Positions 37,827-49,722 are shown, counted from the first letter of the stretch. The stretch: 64,000 nt of DNA from Echinococcus granulosus (GCF_000524195.1 NW_020170481.1:29499-93498); one strand, 5' to 3'. The notes: generated by a model not told the origin, from the letters alone. Numbers and translations are program-made.

Positions 37827-40625
37827 CTAAAGTGCACTGTAGACAACCTTCTCGTCGGGGGCAGCACTTGCTTGCACCACCGCCGGCGTCGTTACGGCCG
37901 ACACTGTAGCGCCGGCCTCATCACCACCTGCTGCGGTTTGAACGAGAGGCACCGCAGAGGCATTGGCAGCGGGTGTCTGAGTAAGTGCAGGCACTTTGAG
38001 ACCCGGTCTTGGAGCTGAGGAGAGAGCAGAGAGGAAGTGAGGCATCGCACTACCACCACCCCCCATCGTCATGACCTTGAAGGGGCTTTCCGCTGCACCT
38101 GTGGTAGCGGACGATGGAGGGGGCGGTGCAGGTGCGGTGGAGTACGGCGCGGAGTGCATAGCAGCGGCTGCTGCAGCGGCAGCGGCGGCGGCAGCAGCGG
38201 CCGCTGCGGCCTGGTGTTGGTCTGGCACAAAGACACCCGCAAAAGTGGTCTGTGGGTGACAGCCCACTGGCAGTAGGTGATACGATGTGGGACTAGCAGC
38301 TGTAGCAGCTGAATTTTTTGGATAATGAGCAAAATCCAGTAGAAGAAAACGCATCTATTGCTTACCGTCTCCCCACCACTATATTGTTATTGACTAACAT
38401 TGTTATTTGTAATTTAGGTAAAATACTTGGGAATTAGTGAAGTAATAAATGTTTGTATTTTTCTAACTTCATGGTATCAATGGCTTGAATATCATAACCG
38501 AACGGCTAGAAATACTCGGTATTACATCATACAAAGTAAAAGTGAAACTACTGAAGCCGTATTCCAAAATATAGTCAAAGTAACAAGCAAATAATAGTGA
38601 TTTGGCTGTAGCTATTCTCGAAGAGGATGCAATTTCAAAAAGTGTAAGCAGTGAGTTGTACCAGATTGTTGCAAAATAACAATTAAATCAACAGATATCT
38701 AAGTGAAGCTTATCCAAATAACCAACGAATGCTGATTGCGCCGTTGTCGTAGAACTGCTAAATTCATCAGCAAAAACAAGGCCATATTCCAGACGCTTAG
38801 AAATCCTCATTTACCGAGGTTTAGACGGAAAAAAGGTGACAGACGCAAAGCCAAGTACACTTCGCACTCACCTGGCGCAGACGCCAAGTAGAGCTGCTGG
38901 GGATAGGCTGCCGCAGGAGTCGCTGCCGGCGCAACCGTTTGTCCTCCAGCAAACACAAAGTGTTGCTGTGCCGATTGTTGCTGCTGATGATGCTGTGAAA
39001 ATGGGTGTTGGTTCTGCTGGGATTGCTGTTGTGAGTGTTGCTGTGAGGAGCCCGAAGAGGCCGTAGCTGCTGCTGCGGCGGCCGCCGCCGCTGCGTGCTG
39101 ATAGGCGGACCATGCGGCTGTAGGTTGCCAGGCAACCATGCCTGCAGGCTGACCCGGCGCCGATTGACCCATGAGGAAGGGCTGGAAGGGAGAACCATAG
39201 CAAGCTGCAGCGGTAGTTCCTGGCGCCGGGGCACCAGAAGCAGCCAAAGCTGCCTGCTGGGTGCTTGCTGCGGGGACTGCGATTGACACCATGGGCGTAG
39301 CGGTCATGAGCTGACCATTGGCGGAGACGAACATCTGGTGAGGCTGGGGGTGTGTTTGAGAGGGCGCAGGTGCCTGGAAATGAGTGGCGGGTTGCATGGC
39401 GAAGATGTGTGGTGGTTGGGGTGCCGGAGCTGAGGCCTGCAGAAAGGAGGGGTGAAGGGGCTGTTGAAACTGGTCGGCGGGGATGAAGGGGTTAGGTACT
39501 GAAATGGCCTTCACTGCTGCGTTGTCGCCACCCACGCTCGATTGTTGGGGAGTTAGCCCACCGGTGGGTTTCTTCTTCTTCCGAGGCGATGCTGGAAAGT
39601 TAACAGGTATTGTACTAATTTTGTCAAAGTAGCATAGCCGGAATATAAAAATATATGCACAGGTAATAAAGGCTTCACTTTAATAACAAATGAAGTGGAC
39701 TAATGACAGGGTTTGATGAAGAAGTGCCAAAAAGCAAGAAACTCGCAATAAAATGTTTGTTCGGGAGACTAGTTTCTAGCCGAAAATTGTTGTTTTAAAG
39801 AATGAAGAAAGTTCAAATAAAATGAAAATACGGTGAAGTGTTGATGAGAGCGGAAAATCATTAAACAAATCGAGACAGGAGATAATCCACAGGCTTTCCA
39901 TTTATTAAAAAGTATTAGAAAAGTTCTTTAAGGTTTTGAAGGTGCCCTATCATGACCCAAGTACAATGTGATAATGGTAAAATAAAGACTCAAAAGGTTG
40001 AAAAAACGGCTGCGAATTTACTCCTATTTTAAAAGGTAGGTTTTTGCTTAGCCACTAATGAGGGTGATGGAGCGTCGAATGTCGGATAGAAAGAATGGAA
40101 TAGTCTAACTAAAGGAAAAAAGCGGAAATTATGGACGGTAATCTACGCCAAGAGTTACTAATTCGTTTGAAATTTTAGGGCGGAAATTACGTTAAAATGA
40201 ACGCATCCCCATTTGAGATAATAGTGTTGAGTGTCTCCATAGAAGGACAAGATGATGAAGTTAAAAGGGAGAAGTAATTGTGTGTGGCTCACTCCCCAAG
40301 CACCTGTAGTTGCTCCAATATGTTTACGATACTAACGTTATACTGACTACTTTTAGGGTTTGAATGAACAGGAAAGTGAAAACTAATTTTAGTGAACAGT
40401 TAGAGAGGGCGCGGCATATCAAAATCGGAAAAAATTGGTTAATTTGCTGTCAAAACTGCTTAATTTGAGATAAACGATGAGGATTTACCTGCGAGAAAGT
40501 AAATTATACTATCTTAAGGAGAAAATTAGATAGAATTAAACCAGTGATTTTCTAACTCAGATTACCCCATCTTTCGTAGCCGAACCTGCTCCACAAAGAT
40601 CAGAAAAAGCCACCTCAGCAAACAT
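37827..40625 (-). CDS. Ala/Gln/Pro-rich low-complexity protein
   Basis: Not recognised. Two exons are well supported by splice sites and phase: 39591-38872 and 38308-37827 (stop at 37827; both joints phase 1). They encode a basic start (SPRKKKKPTGG, a possible nuclear signal), then stretches rich in P, A, Q and H, including Ala runs of about 11 and 17 residues, a Q/H-rich segment (SQQHSQQQSQQNQHPFSQHH), and an end DEKVVYSAL. Composition resembles transcriptional cofactors or RNA-binding regulators, but no folded domain is seen. A small start exon at 40625-40586 (MFAEVAFSDLCGA, donor GTTCGG, phase 1) would make a free-standing protein of about 413 residues, with a CpG-rich promoter-like region just upstream. 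Alternatively the same acceptor fits in phase to the TDG exon ending at the GTAGGG donor near 41935, making this a TDG C-terminal extension. The sequence alone does not decide. Confidence 0.55.
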
Positions 40626-40759
40626 GATACATCAAAAATACACGAATCAAGCTTCATCTAATGAATCACTTTCTTCACTAAATCGAATGTGAGATTATTA
40701 CTCGAAAGGGCTGGAGAGAGTGCGGCGTTTTATCCCGGTTGTGCACAAAAATTAACCGT

Positions 40760-41370
40760 CAGCCAATCAGTACATCACGCACAGACCGTTCTGCTAGCAG
40801 GCTAGAGGGTAAAACGGCTGACTCGACGGTATGCCGCGTCACCCCACAAGCACCCTCTATCCATTTCGGCCCTATTATCTCACCCTCTTTCCCTCTCACT
40901 CGTTTTCGCCCTCTCCACAACCTGCATCCATCTGCCCATCCATCTCTCGCTTGCGCACGCGTTCGACTGTTCGCGTGCGTACGTGCACGCCGCACAGCCA
41001 GTCGCACGTACATGCAGGCGGAGAAAATCGATCGATTCGCTCGTGCCACGCGCGTACGCGCCCGACTGCCCGCCTGTCTGATCCACTAAACGGGAGAGGT
41101 AGAGAGAAGAGAGAACGAAATGGGGACACGCACAAAGCGCGCACAAGGAGGTACGCGTGCGTGCGGAGAAAGAGAGGGCAGAGTGGTCGATTTGATGCGG
41201 CGGTGTCAGTGTCCACAGGCTAGCTCGTGAACGGGCTGTGTTCCGACGAGGTTGGAGGAGAGGGAAGGGGGAGAGGCCCAGAGAGGGTAGTGCGAGGTAG
41301 GGAGAGAGAGGAAGTGAGAGACCTCTGTCACGGAGTGAGACTTTAGGGAGTGAGAAAGATAGCGCAAATG
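40760..41370. promoter_or_regulatory. CpG-rich, GA-rich candidate promoter region
   Basis: A local island rich in CpG and alternating pyrimidine-purine steps (for example CGCGTGCGTACGTGCACGCC and CCACGCGCGTACGCGCCCG at 40970-41070), followed by GAGAGA-rich sequence to 41370. It is unlike the AT-rich surroundings and is open on both strands over 100 codons only because stops are rare in such sequence. Its position fits a promoter for the low-complexity gene starting at 40625. No TATA box was seen. Confidence 0.4.
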
Positions 41371-41887
41371 AAGTTCGGAAGCGCAGATTTGCTAACCTAT
41401 TGGAAGTTACACAGCCGAAAGTCTAAATTTTTCCACTTTTTAAGGAGTAAGTTACCAAGTCTAAGTATGTAGATGAGTGGGAGCCATGTCCAAAATAAAT
41501 TTCTCGAAAAAAACTCAAAGAAGCATACTTATGCAAACGGAAATTCAGTTGTTTAGGTTCAATGTATTCAGGGAATTTCTCCCTTAAGATATCAAAAATG
41601 CAGTGAACTGGCGGCCTCACATCCCAGAAATACCTTGCCAATGAAAAGGTATTCCGTAAATTAATTCAGAATTTGTTGACGCCAAAGGCATAGCCAATCT
41701 ACATATTCGAAATTCACCAATTATTTTCATGAGAAATAGCCCGGTGAAATGCGATGGAAGAAAAAAAAACTTAATAGAAAATATACAAGCTGGGAGACAT
41801 AGATGGTTCAGAGGCACAATACCTGAGCCAAAAAACCCGTTAAATCAGTAAATCGTATAATAGACCCATCAAGAACTAATGGCCACT

Positions 41888-43116
41888 TCAAGAATCACGA
41901 AGAAAAGTGAAATGTGAATGTAAAGCCCTACCAGAAGCCAAAACACTGCCTTCCGCCACCCTATTCGCCTGTTCAATAGCAGCAGCAGCGGCGGCGGCAG
42001 CGGCCGCTTCTGATTTGCGTTTCCGCCGACGCTCTGCTTTTCGTAGGCTCTTTGGGTCTGGCGTCGTCACACGGAATTCGGTGTAGTCAGCGAAAATGAC
42101 TTCTGAATCCTCAAGATGAGGTCGTTCACCTCTCAGATGCTCTCGTAACTTACGGAGAGCCACGAAGAAGGGAAGTTTATCTTCAGCTCTGGGTAACTGT
42201 GCACAACGAGCACTTGAAGAAGGCATGACGAAGATGACCTAAAGTGAAGAAATTGCTGATAGGTGAGGGATGATCTGAAATCTAGAAAATGTAGTAAGGC
42301 TGCGACACTCACTGTATTTGTGCCTTCAAGGGGTTCCGGCTGCTTGCCCATACTGAAGTTTTTATGGCCGACGAATGTTTCGTAAATTCCTGAGAGAAAA
42401 CGGGAAGATTCATGTGGGCATAAAACCAGCTGAACCGGGTTGCAAGAGTGAAAAATTATTTGAAACGGTAATCATTATAAGACACGTAAAATAAACTTCT
42501 ACAGAATACTACAGTTCCGTCTTAATCGCGTTACATTAGACAGAACCTACCTTTGCCATTAAAGACAGCAATTTTGGGTTTATAGCAGCGAATTTTCTCG
42601 AGCATAGCAACGGAACCCTCCTTAACATCCTTGCGAGAGAGATCAGATGTGCCTTTTGCCGATCTGGTACAAATATTCGTAAAACCAATACCGTATTTTA
42701 AGACAGTGGCATCATCCTTGAAATCCACAGGAACAGGAACTAGTCTTGACTCATATAAACAAGTCCCTAATGAGAACAATTAAAAAATATGAGCTATGAG
42801 GAATACAAAAGTGATTCCCTGTTCCAGCGTAGTGATGACAGATGTTTCCGGATCCTAGACTGGGATTGATGCCAATCTTAAAACAAGGAAAATCGGGATG
42901 TTTCACTACACTACCACAACGATGTCCAGATTTTCCTTAAGATAGTCAGGGAGCATAACTCCAGCAATGCTACTTCCAGCTGCGTCTTTTTTCTCAGTAT
43001 TTTCATTGTCGTTAATACTTGAGTTAGGGATTTGTGCGTTAACGTTCATTGAATGTGTATATGGATTCTCTACCTTTAATGGGGAGTTCAGAGCTGTCCC
43101 AGACAAAGACCTACAT
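41888..43116 (-). CDS. TDG: G/T mismatch thymine-DNA glycosylase
   Basis: TDG removes T or U mispaired with G (and oxidised 5-methylcytosine in animals) to start base excision repair in the nucleus. Exons: about 43116-42915, 42876-42807, 42766-42551, 42389-42313, 42238-41888. Family signatures are LPDYLKENLDIVV, IGINPSLGSG (the catalytic-site Asn of GINP is present), HHYAGTGNHFW, YGIGFTNICTRSAKGTSDLS, KPKIAVFNGKGIYETF and VMPSSSARCAQLPRAEDKLP. Introns of 38 and 40 nt occur. The last exon has a basic stretch (RKAERRRKRKSE) and a run of ten Ala, then reads to a stop at 41888 unless the GTAGGG donor near 41935 splices on to the low-complexity exons. The N-terminus is incomplete: a 57-nt ATG exon at 43438-43382 (MQIDSTAFTRLNQPWNITQ) is a candidate, but its phase 0 does not fit the phase needed at 43116 or 43110, so another exon is missing. 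Confidence 0.88.
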
Positions 43117-43842
43117 CTAAAATGAAGGCGTAAATCAATTACATCACAGCATCCTTCGTTTCAACAGAGGGTCTATAGCTTTGGATCCAAGCCATAACGT
43201 AAACTTGATAAAAAAATGCACCTATGAGTTGGAACGCATCTAGGTCAACATCTAGCATTGTCAGTATAGTTACGTCTAAATGCTTGTTAATACTGATGTG
43301 ACTTTACTGCCGCAAAATGGCACGTTAGGGTCAAAACTTCTCATCAATAACTTTAGAACTTTTACTTGAAAGTTTTGTTACCTGAGTTATGTTCCAAGGC
43401 TGATTTAATCGAGTGAATGCGGTAGAATCAATTTGCATCTTAAGCTACTGTTGCAAAAAGTGGTATTGGTAACATTCTCTAATTATAAGGACTAAAACAA
43501 CAACTTTAACAATTTTGACATTAACTGTTTTGAGGTACTTTAAAGTATGCGCATAACCCAGCCACCGTGTTTTAGCGGTTACTGACGTGAGTACCAAAGT
43601 TCCACAATATCTAACCTTTTCTAGTCATGCGTCAACTTTCAACAGCTTTAATGTTTTGCAACACTTTATCTCTTTGCCTTATATGCAAATACTAGACTGG
43701 CCACTTTATCATTGCTTAATAAAAACACATTGCAGGAATTTCAATAATACATTTCTTACAAAATGACCCATTCAACAGAATAGTGTTCATCAGAGAGAGT
43801 AAATGAACCAACAATCATGTGGAGGGAATAAGGAGAAAAAAT

Positions 43843-45948
43843 TTAGTAAAAAAGACACCACATGATCAGTCCAATCATGGCAAAAAGTGAGACTTTCAGG
43901 CCGCAGGCAACACAGAATGGCTCGTTGGTATAGGGTGGAGCACACATGGCATATTTCATTGCTTGGGCAATGAAGGTATTTTCAACCGTTGAATGAAAGA
44001 GGTAACTGAAGGGACCGTTGGCAAATACTGCCACATCATCACCACCATGAGTTGACCAGTTGATTGGTATGAGAGCCTGAAGTTGTGTGTCTTTGTCATT
44101 GATGTATGTATCATTCATTTTACTAACGTCGTCCCTTGTTGTATTCATTTTTGCTCCAGGTCCAGTCATATAGCCTATTGGTAGCATTCCCTTCTTGTCC
44201 AGAGTCTATAAGGTGTAGTTTAGAAGTAGGTAACATTTTAAGCATCCATAAAGCTAAACTAGGTACTTAAAGTAATTAAAGCATTTTAATTGTAAAATTT
44301 TTGGACTCCATACTTACCTGTTCACCCTTGATTTTGTCAGGAGCAAAGAAGGTGCTGAAGCGGCTCGGTTGACCTACCAACGCAAATGAATGCGAGTGGT
44401 CGGCAGTGACAATTAAAAGGGTCTCTTTTGGATCCACTCGTTTAAATACTGCATGTATTGTCTTATTGAATGCATGCATTTCAGCAAAGGATTTCCTAGA
44501 AGTAAAGAACGGTAGATGTGTGAGAAATATGGGTTAAAAGACGGTCGTAATAAAAATGAACCATTTAAGCCTACTTTGCACGGTTTTCGTGGTGGGCTTG
44601 ATCAATTCGAGCACCTTCTACGAACAAGAAAAAACCGTTGGGGCTCTTTGTGAGGATATCAAGCGCAGCCATGGTCATCTCATAAAGGCTTGGGTTGCCT
44701 TGCTGCTTGTCCAGCTCATAGGGAAGATGTGATGCACTGAGTAGACCTTTATCAAGGCAAGTAAATTTTTATACAATATTCTTAACACATTTTAAGAGAG
44801 TTAAATATCAAGGAAGTCTTACTTAATGCATAATCATATTTGGAAAAGGTAGTTTGCTTGAATTTTTCAGGGCCATCAGCGTAGACATAATTACGGCCTT
44901 TGAGTTTCTGATTCTGTTCCCACATATCGGTCAGTCTTCTTCCATCTTTCCTATTGCCTTTTTGATTAGGTTCTGATGGTAACTGGACTCCTGCTGGATA
45001 GAAGTTCCTTTGGCCTCCTCCCATCAATACGTGAATGTCTGGATGTTCAGTTACCAGTTGATAGGCTAAATCTGTGCATCCGTTGTTGGGTAAATTCCTA
45101 AAATTACAGCAAAAAAGTAGATGAATATGCATTAATAATACCACTACATCATTAAACCAGACTAAATTGAGCACCAAATCATTGAAAAAGTCCACGAAAA
45201 ATAATGCAAAATAAAAAAGAAAAAATATGATGTGAAAATCAGTACTTACGCATCACTCTCCCAATCTCTATGAGCTACGTGACCATAGCAACCAGAAGGA
45301 GAGGCATGTGTGATTCTAGACGTTGTTACAATACCCGTCCACTTTCCAACTTTTTCAGCAGCCGTAAGAGCCGACTCTGTCTTCTCTTCATCAGCGTATA
45401 GACTGCATTGCTTAACTAGCACCGCTCCTGTGACACCGATCATGGCTGTCCTAGTCTTGGTGCCTATTAAATAAAGTAAGTAATCATTAATAGACATTTC
45501 CACATTTATCTGACACTCCAGAAACCTAGAGATCTGATATATACGTACCCGTGAGGTAGGCGGTTGCTGATGAGGCGGAGTCAGTGACCGTGGTCTCGAG
45601 ATCGTAAGTCCGACAAAGAGTTCCAAATTCCCAGTCCTCATACGTGTGCTTAGAGGGTATGCCCTTTGCGTAGTTTTCATCAAACCTAGTGGCTGACACT
45701 GTAGGGACACCCATACCATCACCAAGGAAGAGAATGACATTTTTAGCCTTCTTGGCAACACTAAACCATTCAGGAAACTGTCGATTGGATCGATCAAACT
45801 CCTTGCGAGCCAAATTCTCCCAGTACTGGGGACTTATCTCCTCTTTCTTGATTGTGAATGGAGGGTAAGGAAGAGGAACGCGAGGCAGCTCGACATTTGC
45901 CAGAGCCACCTGCAGGAGGATGACGCATATGAATGCCGACTTAAACAT
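43843..45948 (-). CDS. ALP: Alkaline phosphatase 1, predicted GPI-anchored
   Basis: Secretory-pathway zinc/magnesium phosphomonoesterase. Six exons: 45948-45549, 45463-45250, 45097-44823, 44746-44575, 44495-44318, 44205-43843; 533 residues, normal for the family. It has a signal peptide (AFICVILLQVALA). Catalytic blocks are all present: FLGDGMGVPT (metal Asp), TDSASSATAYLTG (nucleophile Ser), RITHASPSGCYGHVAHRDWE, FVEGARIDQAHHENRA (metal Glu, Asp, His), TADHSHSFALVGQ (Asp-His) and STHGGDDVAVFANGP (metal His). The C-terminus ends in a Cys-bearing segment followed by a hydrophobic run (VSLFAMIGLIMWCLFY), the usual signal for GPI attachment, so the protein is probably on the cell or tegument surface. 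It lies head-to-tail with a second copy 1.8 kb upstream on the same strand that has equal internal exon sizes. A TATA-like box sits about 30 nt before the ATG. Confidence 0.95.
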
Positions 45949-45976
45949 AGCGATGAGATAAATACCTTTTGGCTTG

Positions 45977-45984
45977 TATTTATA
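45977..45984 (-). promoter_or_regulatory. TATA-like box of ALP 1
   Basis: TATAAATA on the minus strand, 28-36 nt before the ATG at 45948. If used at normal spacing, transcription would begin within about 10 nt of the start codon, giving a very short 5' UTR. Confidence 0.45.
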
Positions 45985-46324
45985 CAGATTTCCAAGGATG
46001 GGTGGGTGTGTTGAGAGTCCACACAATGTATTTTAATTGGATGTTGTGTTGAGCCTATGAGGCGTTGCAAAAACTCATAGTGATTGCACTCATTAATCAA
46101 AAAAAATTACCTTTAAAGATTTTTTTCTTTGACTTAGTCTGTTATTTGTGTTAATTTGTGAAAACACTAAAATTGAATAATTTAACAACTATAATGGTGG
46201 ACTTTTTTTCCACTTAAGGCTGATTGAGGCGCATATTGGTTGAGGCCGTTTTAGAAACACTCAAATTATTTTTTTTTAAATACTTAGCCCCCTTTGACAC
46301 TTTTTTTTCCTACAAACTAGGAAA

Positions 46325-46830
46325 GTGCTTAGTTGCTCTCCTCTATTAAGCGCAGTCAGCAGGCCCCACGGACCAGTAGTGCCAGTCTCCGACTAGCCAT
46401 GCAAACGAGGAGGTACTCGATCGCAGCGCTACTGGTGCCCCTCGTTAATTCTACCAGACTTGGAGTTTCGTCTTGCATGGAAACCGCATTCGGGGCGGAA
46501 AAACTCGGTGGTCATTACGCCTATTTATGAGTGTTCGTAGGGATACTGGCTTATAAACAGAGTCATGCAATGAAGGGCAGGTTTCAGAATAGCTTCGTGG
46601 GAGGAAGATTTTGTGTCTGTTCCACCTTGACACGTTGGTTTCACTTCCGTGCTATCCAGTTGTATCAACCTAGATTCTGTCTAGGTAGTAGAGAGGTAGA
46701 GAGAGAGATCCGGAACAATACTTTTTTTTTGATTATTTACAGCTAGTGTTACATCAGTTGTTAATAGCTTTCCTCCGGACCAAGGACTTGGAGTAGTTGC
46801 CGAAGATTGAAAAAGTTTTCGACCCTCCTA
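46325..46830 (-). mobile_element. TRIM internal-region fragment
   Basis: Matches the internal region of copy B over most of its length: ACGAGGAGGTACTCGATC, CGTTAATTCTACCAGACTTG, CATTACGCCTATTTATGAGT, then TTACATCAGTTGTTAATAGC and GGACCAAGGACTTGGAGTAG. No flanking LTR was recognised on either side, so it is a decayed or truncated copy. Confidence 0.7.
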
Positions 46831-47743
46831 TTACAGTTGAATAAGTAATTAGGTGCATTCAATGCTTGAAGAAATTCCTCTTCACATGCATTTTACCTTT
46901 GAAACTGTGATGAGCAAGAAAAGCACTTTTGCCCTGTTGAGATGCTTGAATGTGCGTGCGGTGGCCTCCTATGAGCTTGACATGGGTGGATCTCTACAGA
47001 GGTTAGATAAAATACGACTTTGTGATACCAACTCCGATGTCAAAGGGAGGGTCCTTTGGAATTAAATTAGGCTGCCTGTCACAGATACCGTCAAAGCAAT
47101 TATCTAGGTTGAAACCATAACTGCTCCGATATTACGCCTTTGAGGCGTGACTGGACTCTGGGCTATGCCAGGAGCCCCAAGCTCTACTGTGGGCCGGCAA
47201 TACACATTTAGCAAAGTGTCGAGGCGCCAAATAACAAAGGCCATTTGCAAGTTATCAAAAAAAAGAACGCAAAACACAGGACTGCTCATATTTTTTGCCC
47301 TTGGAAAGGTAGATAATAATTGGATCTAGACACAAGTTCAGTGAGCCAAAATGTCTCGCCTAGGCGTCGGTGGGTGTGTCTGATTTGCACCATTTAAGTG
47401 TAATAACAGGGTGGTGTGTGAAGGATAATTTTTCCAAGCCTTTATCTACTTCTCGCCTTTGAAATCAAGAAATTAATTGCTCTAGGCCTTTATTTTTCAT
47501 ATTTCGTTCAAATTTGAAGTTGCTTTACCATTTGCTCACCTACTTTGTTGAACGCCCCACTCACTCTGATGGTCGGTTAAAATGACCAAAATCCTCCAAT
47601 CCCTCTGCCAACTCATCAACAAGGAGACTTTATATGTGAAAAAAATATCACTTCATCGTAACTTGACGACAATTCTTTGTAAGTACAAGGGTTCAAATAG
47701 TTGATTCTGAAGTAGCAAGGAGGAGGTTACATCAAAATTAACA
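46831..47743. other. Spacer between tandem ALP genes
   Basis: Includes a probable plus-sense TRIM LTR piece at about 47120-47200 (CTGGGCTATGCCAGGAGCCC, AAGCTCTACTGTG). A 70-codon open frame at 46853-47065 has no recognised motif. Otherwise no gene was recognised. Confidence 0.45.
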
Positions 47744-49722
47744 TTATTCACAAGGTGTCTTTTTCTGGTCAAAAGGATAGGCACCAAGAGCAAACTTCAT
47801 GGCCTGTGCAATCATCGTGTTGTCAACGGTTACGTGGAAGATGGGAGACATAGGTCCAGTGGCGTAGACTCCAACATCATCACCTCCATGCGACGAGTAT
47901 GGAAGGGGCACCAGCGTCTGTTGCCTGTAGGTCCATGAAAAGATGTCCAGAATACCTGGATTTCTTCGGGCCTCATTTATCAATCCATTAGGCCCATTCA
48001 TGTAGTTCAAGCCTTGAAGTGGCATAAGGTCATTGGTCTACAAAAATACGACAATGTTCTTGTGTTTTAAAGTGCCACAATCACTGGACTATAAGCAGTA
48101 ATGTTAAAATTCTAACTCACGTTATTACTGTAGTATTGGTCGAGACCAAGCACGCTCTGGAATCGGCCTGGCTGTCCAACCAGTTCAAAGGAATGCGAGT
48201 GGTCCGCCGTCACAATTACTAGAGTCTCGTCCAAGTTGACTGTATTTTCAATGTAAGCAATGATCTCATCGAAGTGCTTCATCTCATCCAGCGATCGGCT
48301 GACAAAAGAACTCCAATGTGATCATCAGGCAATAATTCTCCCAGTTTAATTACGGCTCTACTAGCCCAAACTTACCGGCCCTCGTTATTGTGATGAGCAT
48401 GGTCAATGCGACCACTTTCGATGAAAAGGAAGTAGCCGTTTGCTTGACGATCCAGCACTTTCATTGCCTTCCGAACGTAGCTCAGGAGGTTTGGCTCATC
48501 CCAACTGATCATGTGATTGTACGGCATGTGATCCGCATATGGCAATGCTGTGGCAAAATTACAAATTTAACACGCTCGACGAGTTTATTTTGATATGTTA
48601 GTGATATTAGTTGCTTACCCAAGAGGTAATCCACCGCAGAGACGTCACATGAAGCTAATTCGCTTGGTTTGCTCACAAGGCAGTATTTATGGCCTTTACT
48701 CTTATGATAATTAACCCATTCGTCAACAAGACTTCTATTATCCAATCGAACTCCTTTCACAGATAGATCGGCTGGAAGTGCGACATTTTGGGGATAAAAA
48801 TTCTTTTGGCCTCCACCTATCATCACGTTGATGTAAGGGTGATCATTAATCAGTTGGCAGGCCAGGTCCTGACATTTCATGTTTTTATATTCATTTGGAC
48901 AAAATTTCTTAAGGTTGCTGTTAAAATAAAAATACGTAATTGTAAAAAATTAATAATCAAAGTCATTTTAGTTGAAGCGGCTTACTTACGCATCACTCTC
49001 CATATCTCGATAGCTCACGTGGCCATAACAACCACTGGGAGAGGCATGAGTTATTCTTGTGTTAGTAAGGACGCCTGTTGCCTTTCCAACCTTATAAGCA
49101 GCTTCTAAAACAGACTCAGCGAAGTACGCTTTGTCCCATGTTCCGCATTGCTTGACACCGATATCCCCGGTAAGTCCAATCATTCCAGTCCGTGTTTTCG
49201 TGCCTTAATGAAGACAAAGATTAGAAGCCCAATCGAGTGCTCACCAGTCAAGTAGGCAGTCGCAGAGCTGGCTGAGTCAGTGACCGAAGTTTCCAAATCG
49301 TAGGTTCGTGCCATAGTGTTGTAAGGCCACTCCTCAAAGGGATGCTTTTTGATGGAACCATTGAGACCAATCTCTTGAGCTACGAAAAAACGTCCTGCGG
49401 AGATGGTTGGCAATCCCATGCCATCGCCGAGTAGAAGGATGACATTCTTTGCTCTTTTACCATTTTTCATAGTGGGAAAGACTTGACAGTCTCGCTCAAA
49501 TCGCTCTTTAGCCAAGTTGTACCAGTAGGTTGGGGACCTTTCATTCTCAACAATTGGCTGTTGTGTGGTCGTTCCTGGTGTAGTCGTAGTCGAATATCCA
49601 TAATTCAATTCCTCCGTAATTACGTCATTCTCTGTGCCTAGATTTTGAGAATTTGTCGCTTCTTGTACTGCTGAGAAAACTACGAAGAACGTTATCAGAA
49701 TGATAGCCCTAGTAGCCTTCAT
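47744..49722 (-). CDS. ALP: Alkaline phosphatase 2, predicted secreted
   Basis: Second alkaline phosphatase of the tandem pair. Six exons: 49722-49245, 49203-48990, 48917-48619, 48547-48376, 48298-48121, 48037-47744; 544 residues. It has a signal peptide (AIILITFFVVFSAVQ) and then a Thr/Pro-rich, probably O-glycosylated linker (YSTTTTPGTTTQQP). Catalytic blocks are intact: LLGDGMGLPT, TDSASSATAYLTG, RITHASPSGCYGHVSYRDME, FIESGRIDHAHHNNEG, TADHSHSFELVGQ and SSHGGDDVGVYATGP. Exons 2, 4 and 5 have the same lengths as in ALP 1 (214, 172 and 178 nt) and every phase matches, so the pair arose by duplication. It differs at the C-terminus: it ends FDQKKTPCE with no hydrophobic tail, so it lacks a GPI signal and is probably secreted or held by other means. 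Intron 1 is only 41 nt. Confidence 0.95.

Noticed and set aside
38037..38332. Poly-Ala or Gly/Cys-rich open frames antisense to the low-complexity gene
   Set aside because: Shadows of a GC-rich exon whose minus-strand frame has proper splice sites and phase.
40759..41223. Overlapping open frames of 88-130 codons on both strands
   Set aside because: All frames are open because the CpG/GA-rich sequence lacks stops; the translations are Arg/Ser/Cys-rich and unlike any protein.
41423..41641. Minus-strand frame with FWDVRPPVHCIFDILREKF
   Set aside because: Looks somewhat protein-like and ends near a GTATGC donor, but its phases (2 in, 2 out) do not fit between TDG exon 5 and the 39591 exon, and no family was recognised.
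46333..46530. Open frame similar to one at 53684-53938
   Set aside because: The similarity is real but is nucleotide-level repetition of the TRIM internal region, read antisense to the element; it does not indicate a conserved protein.
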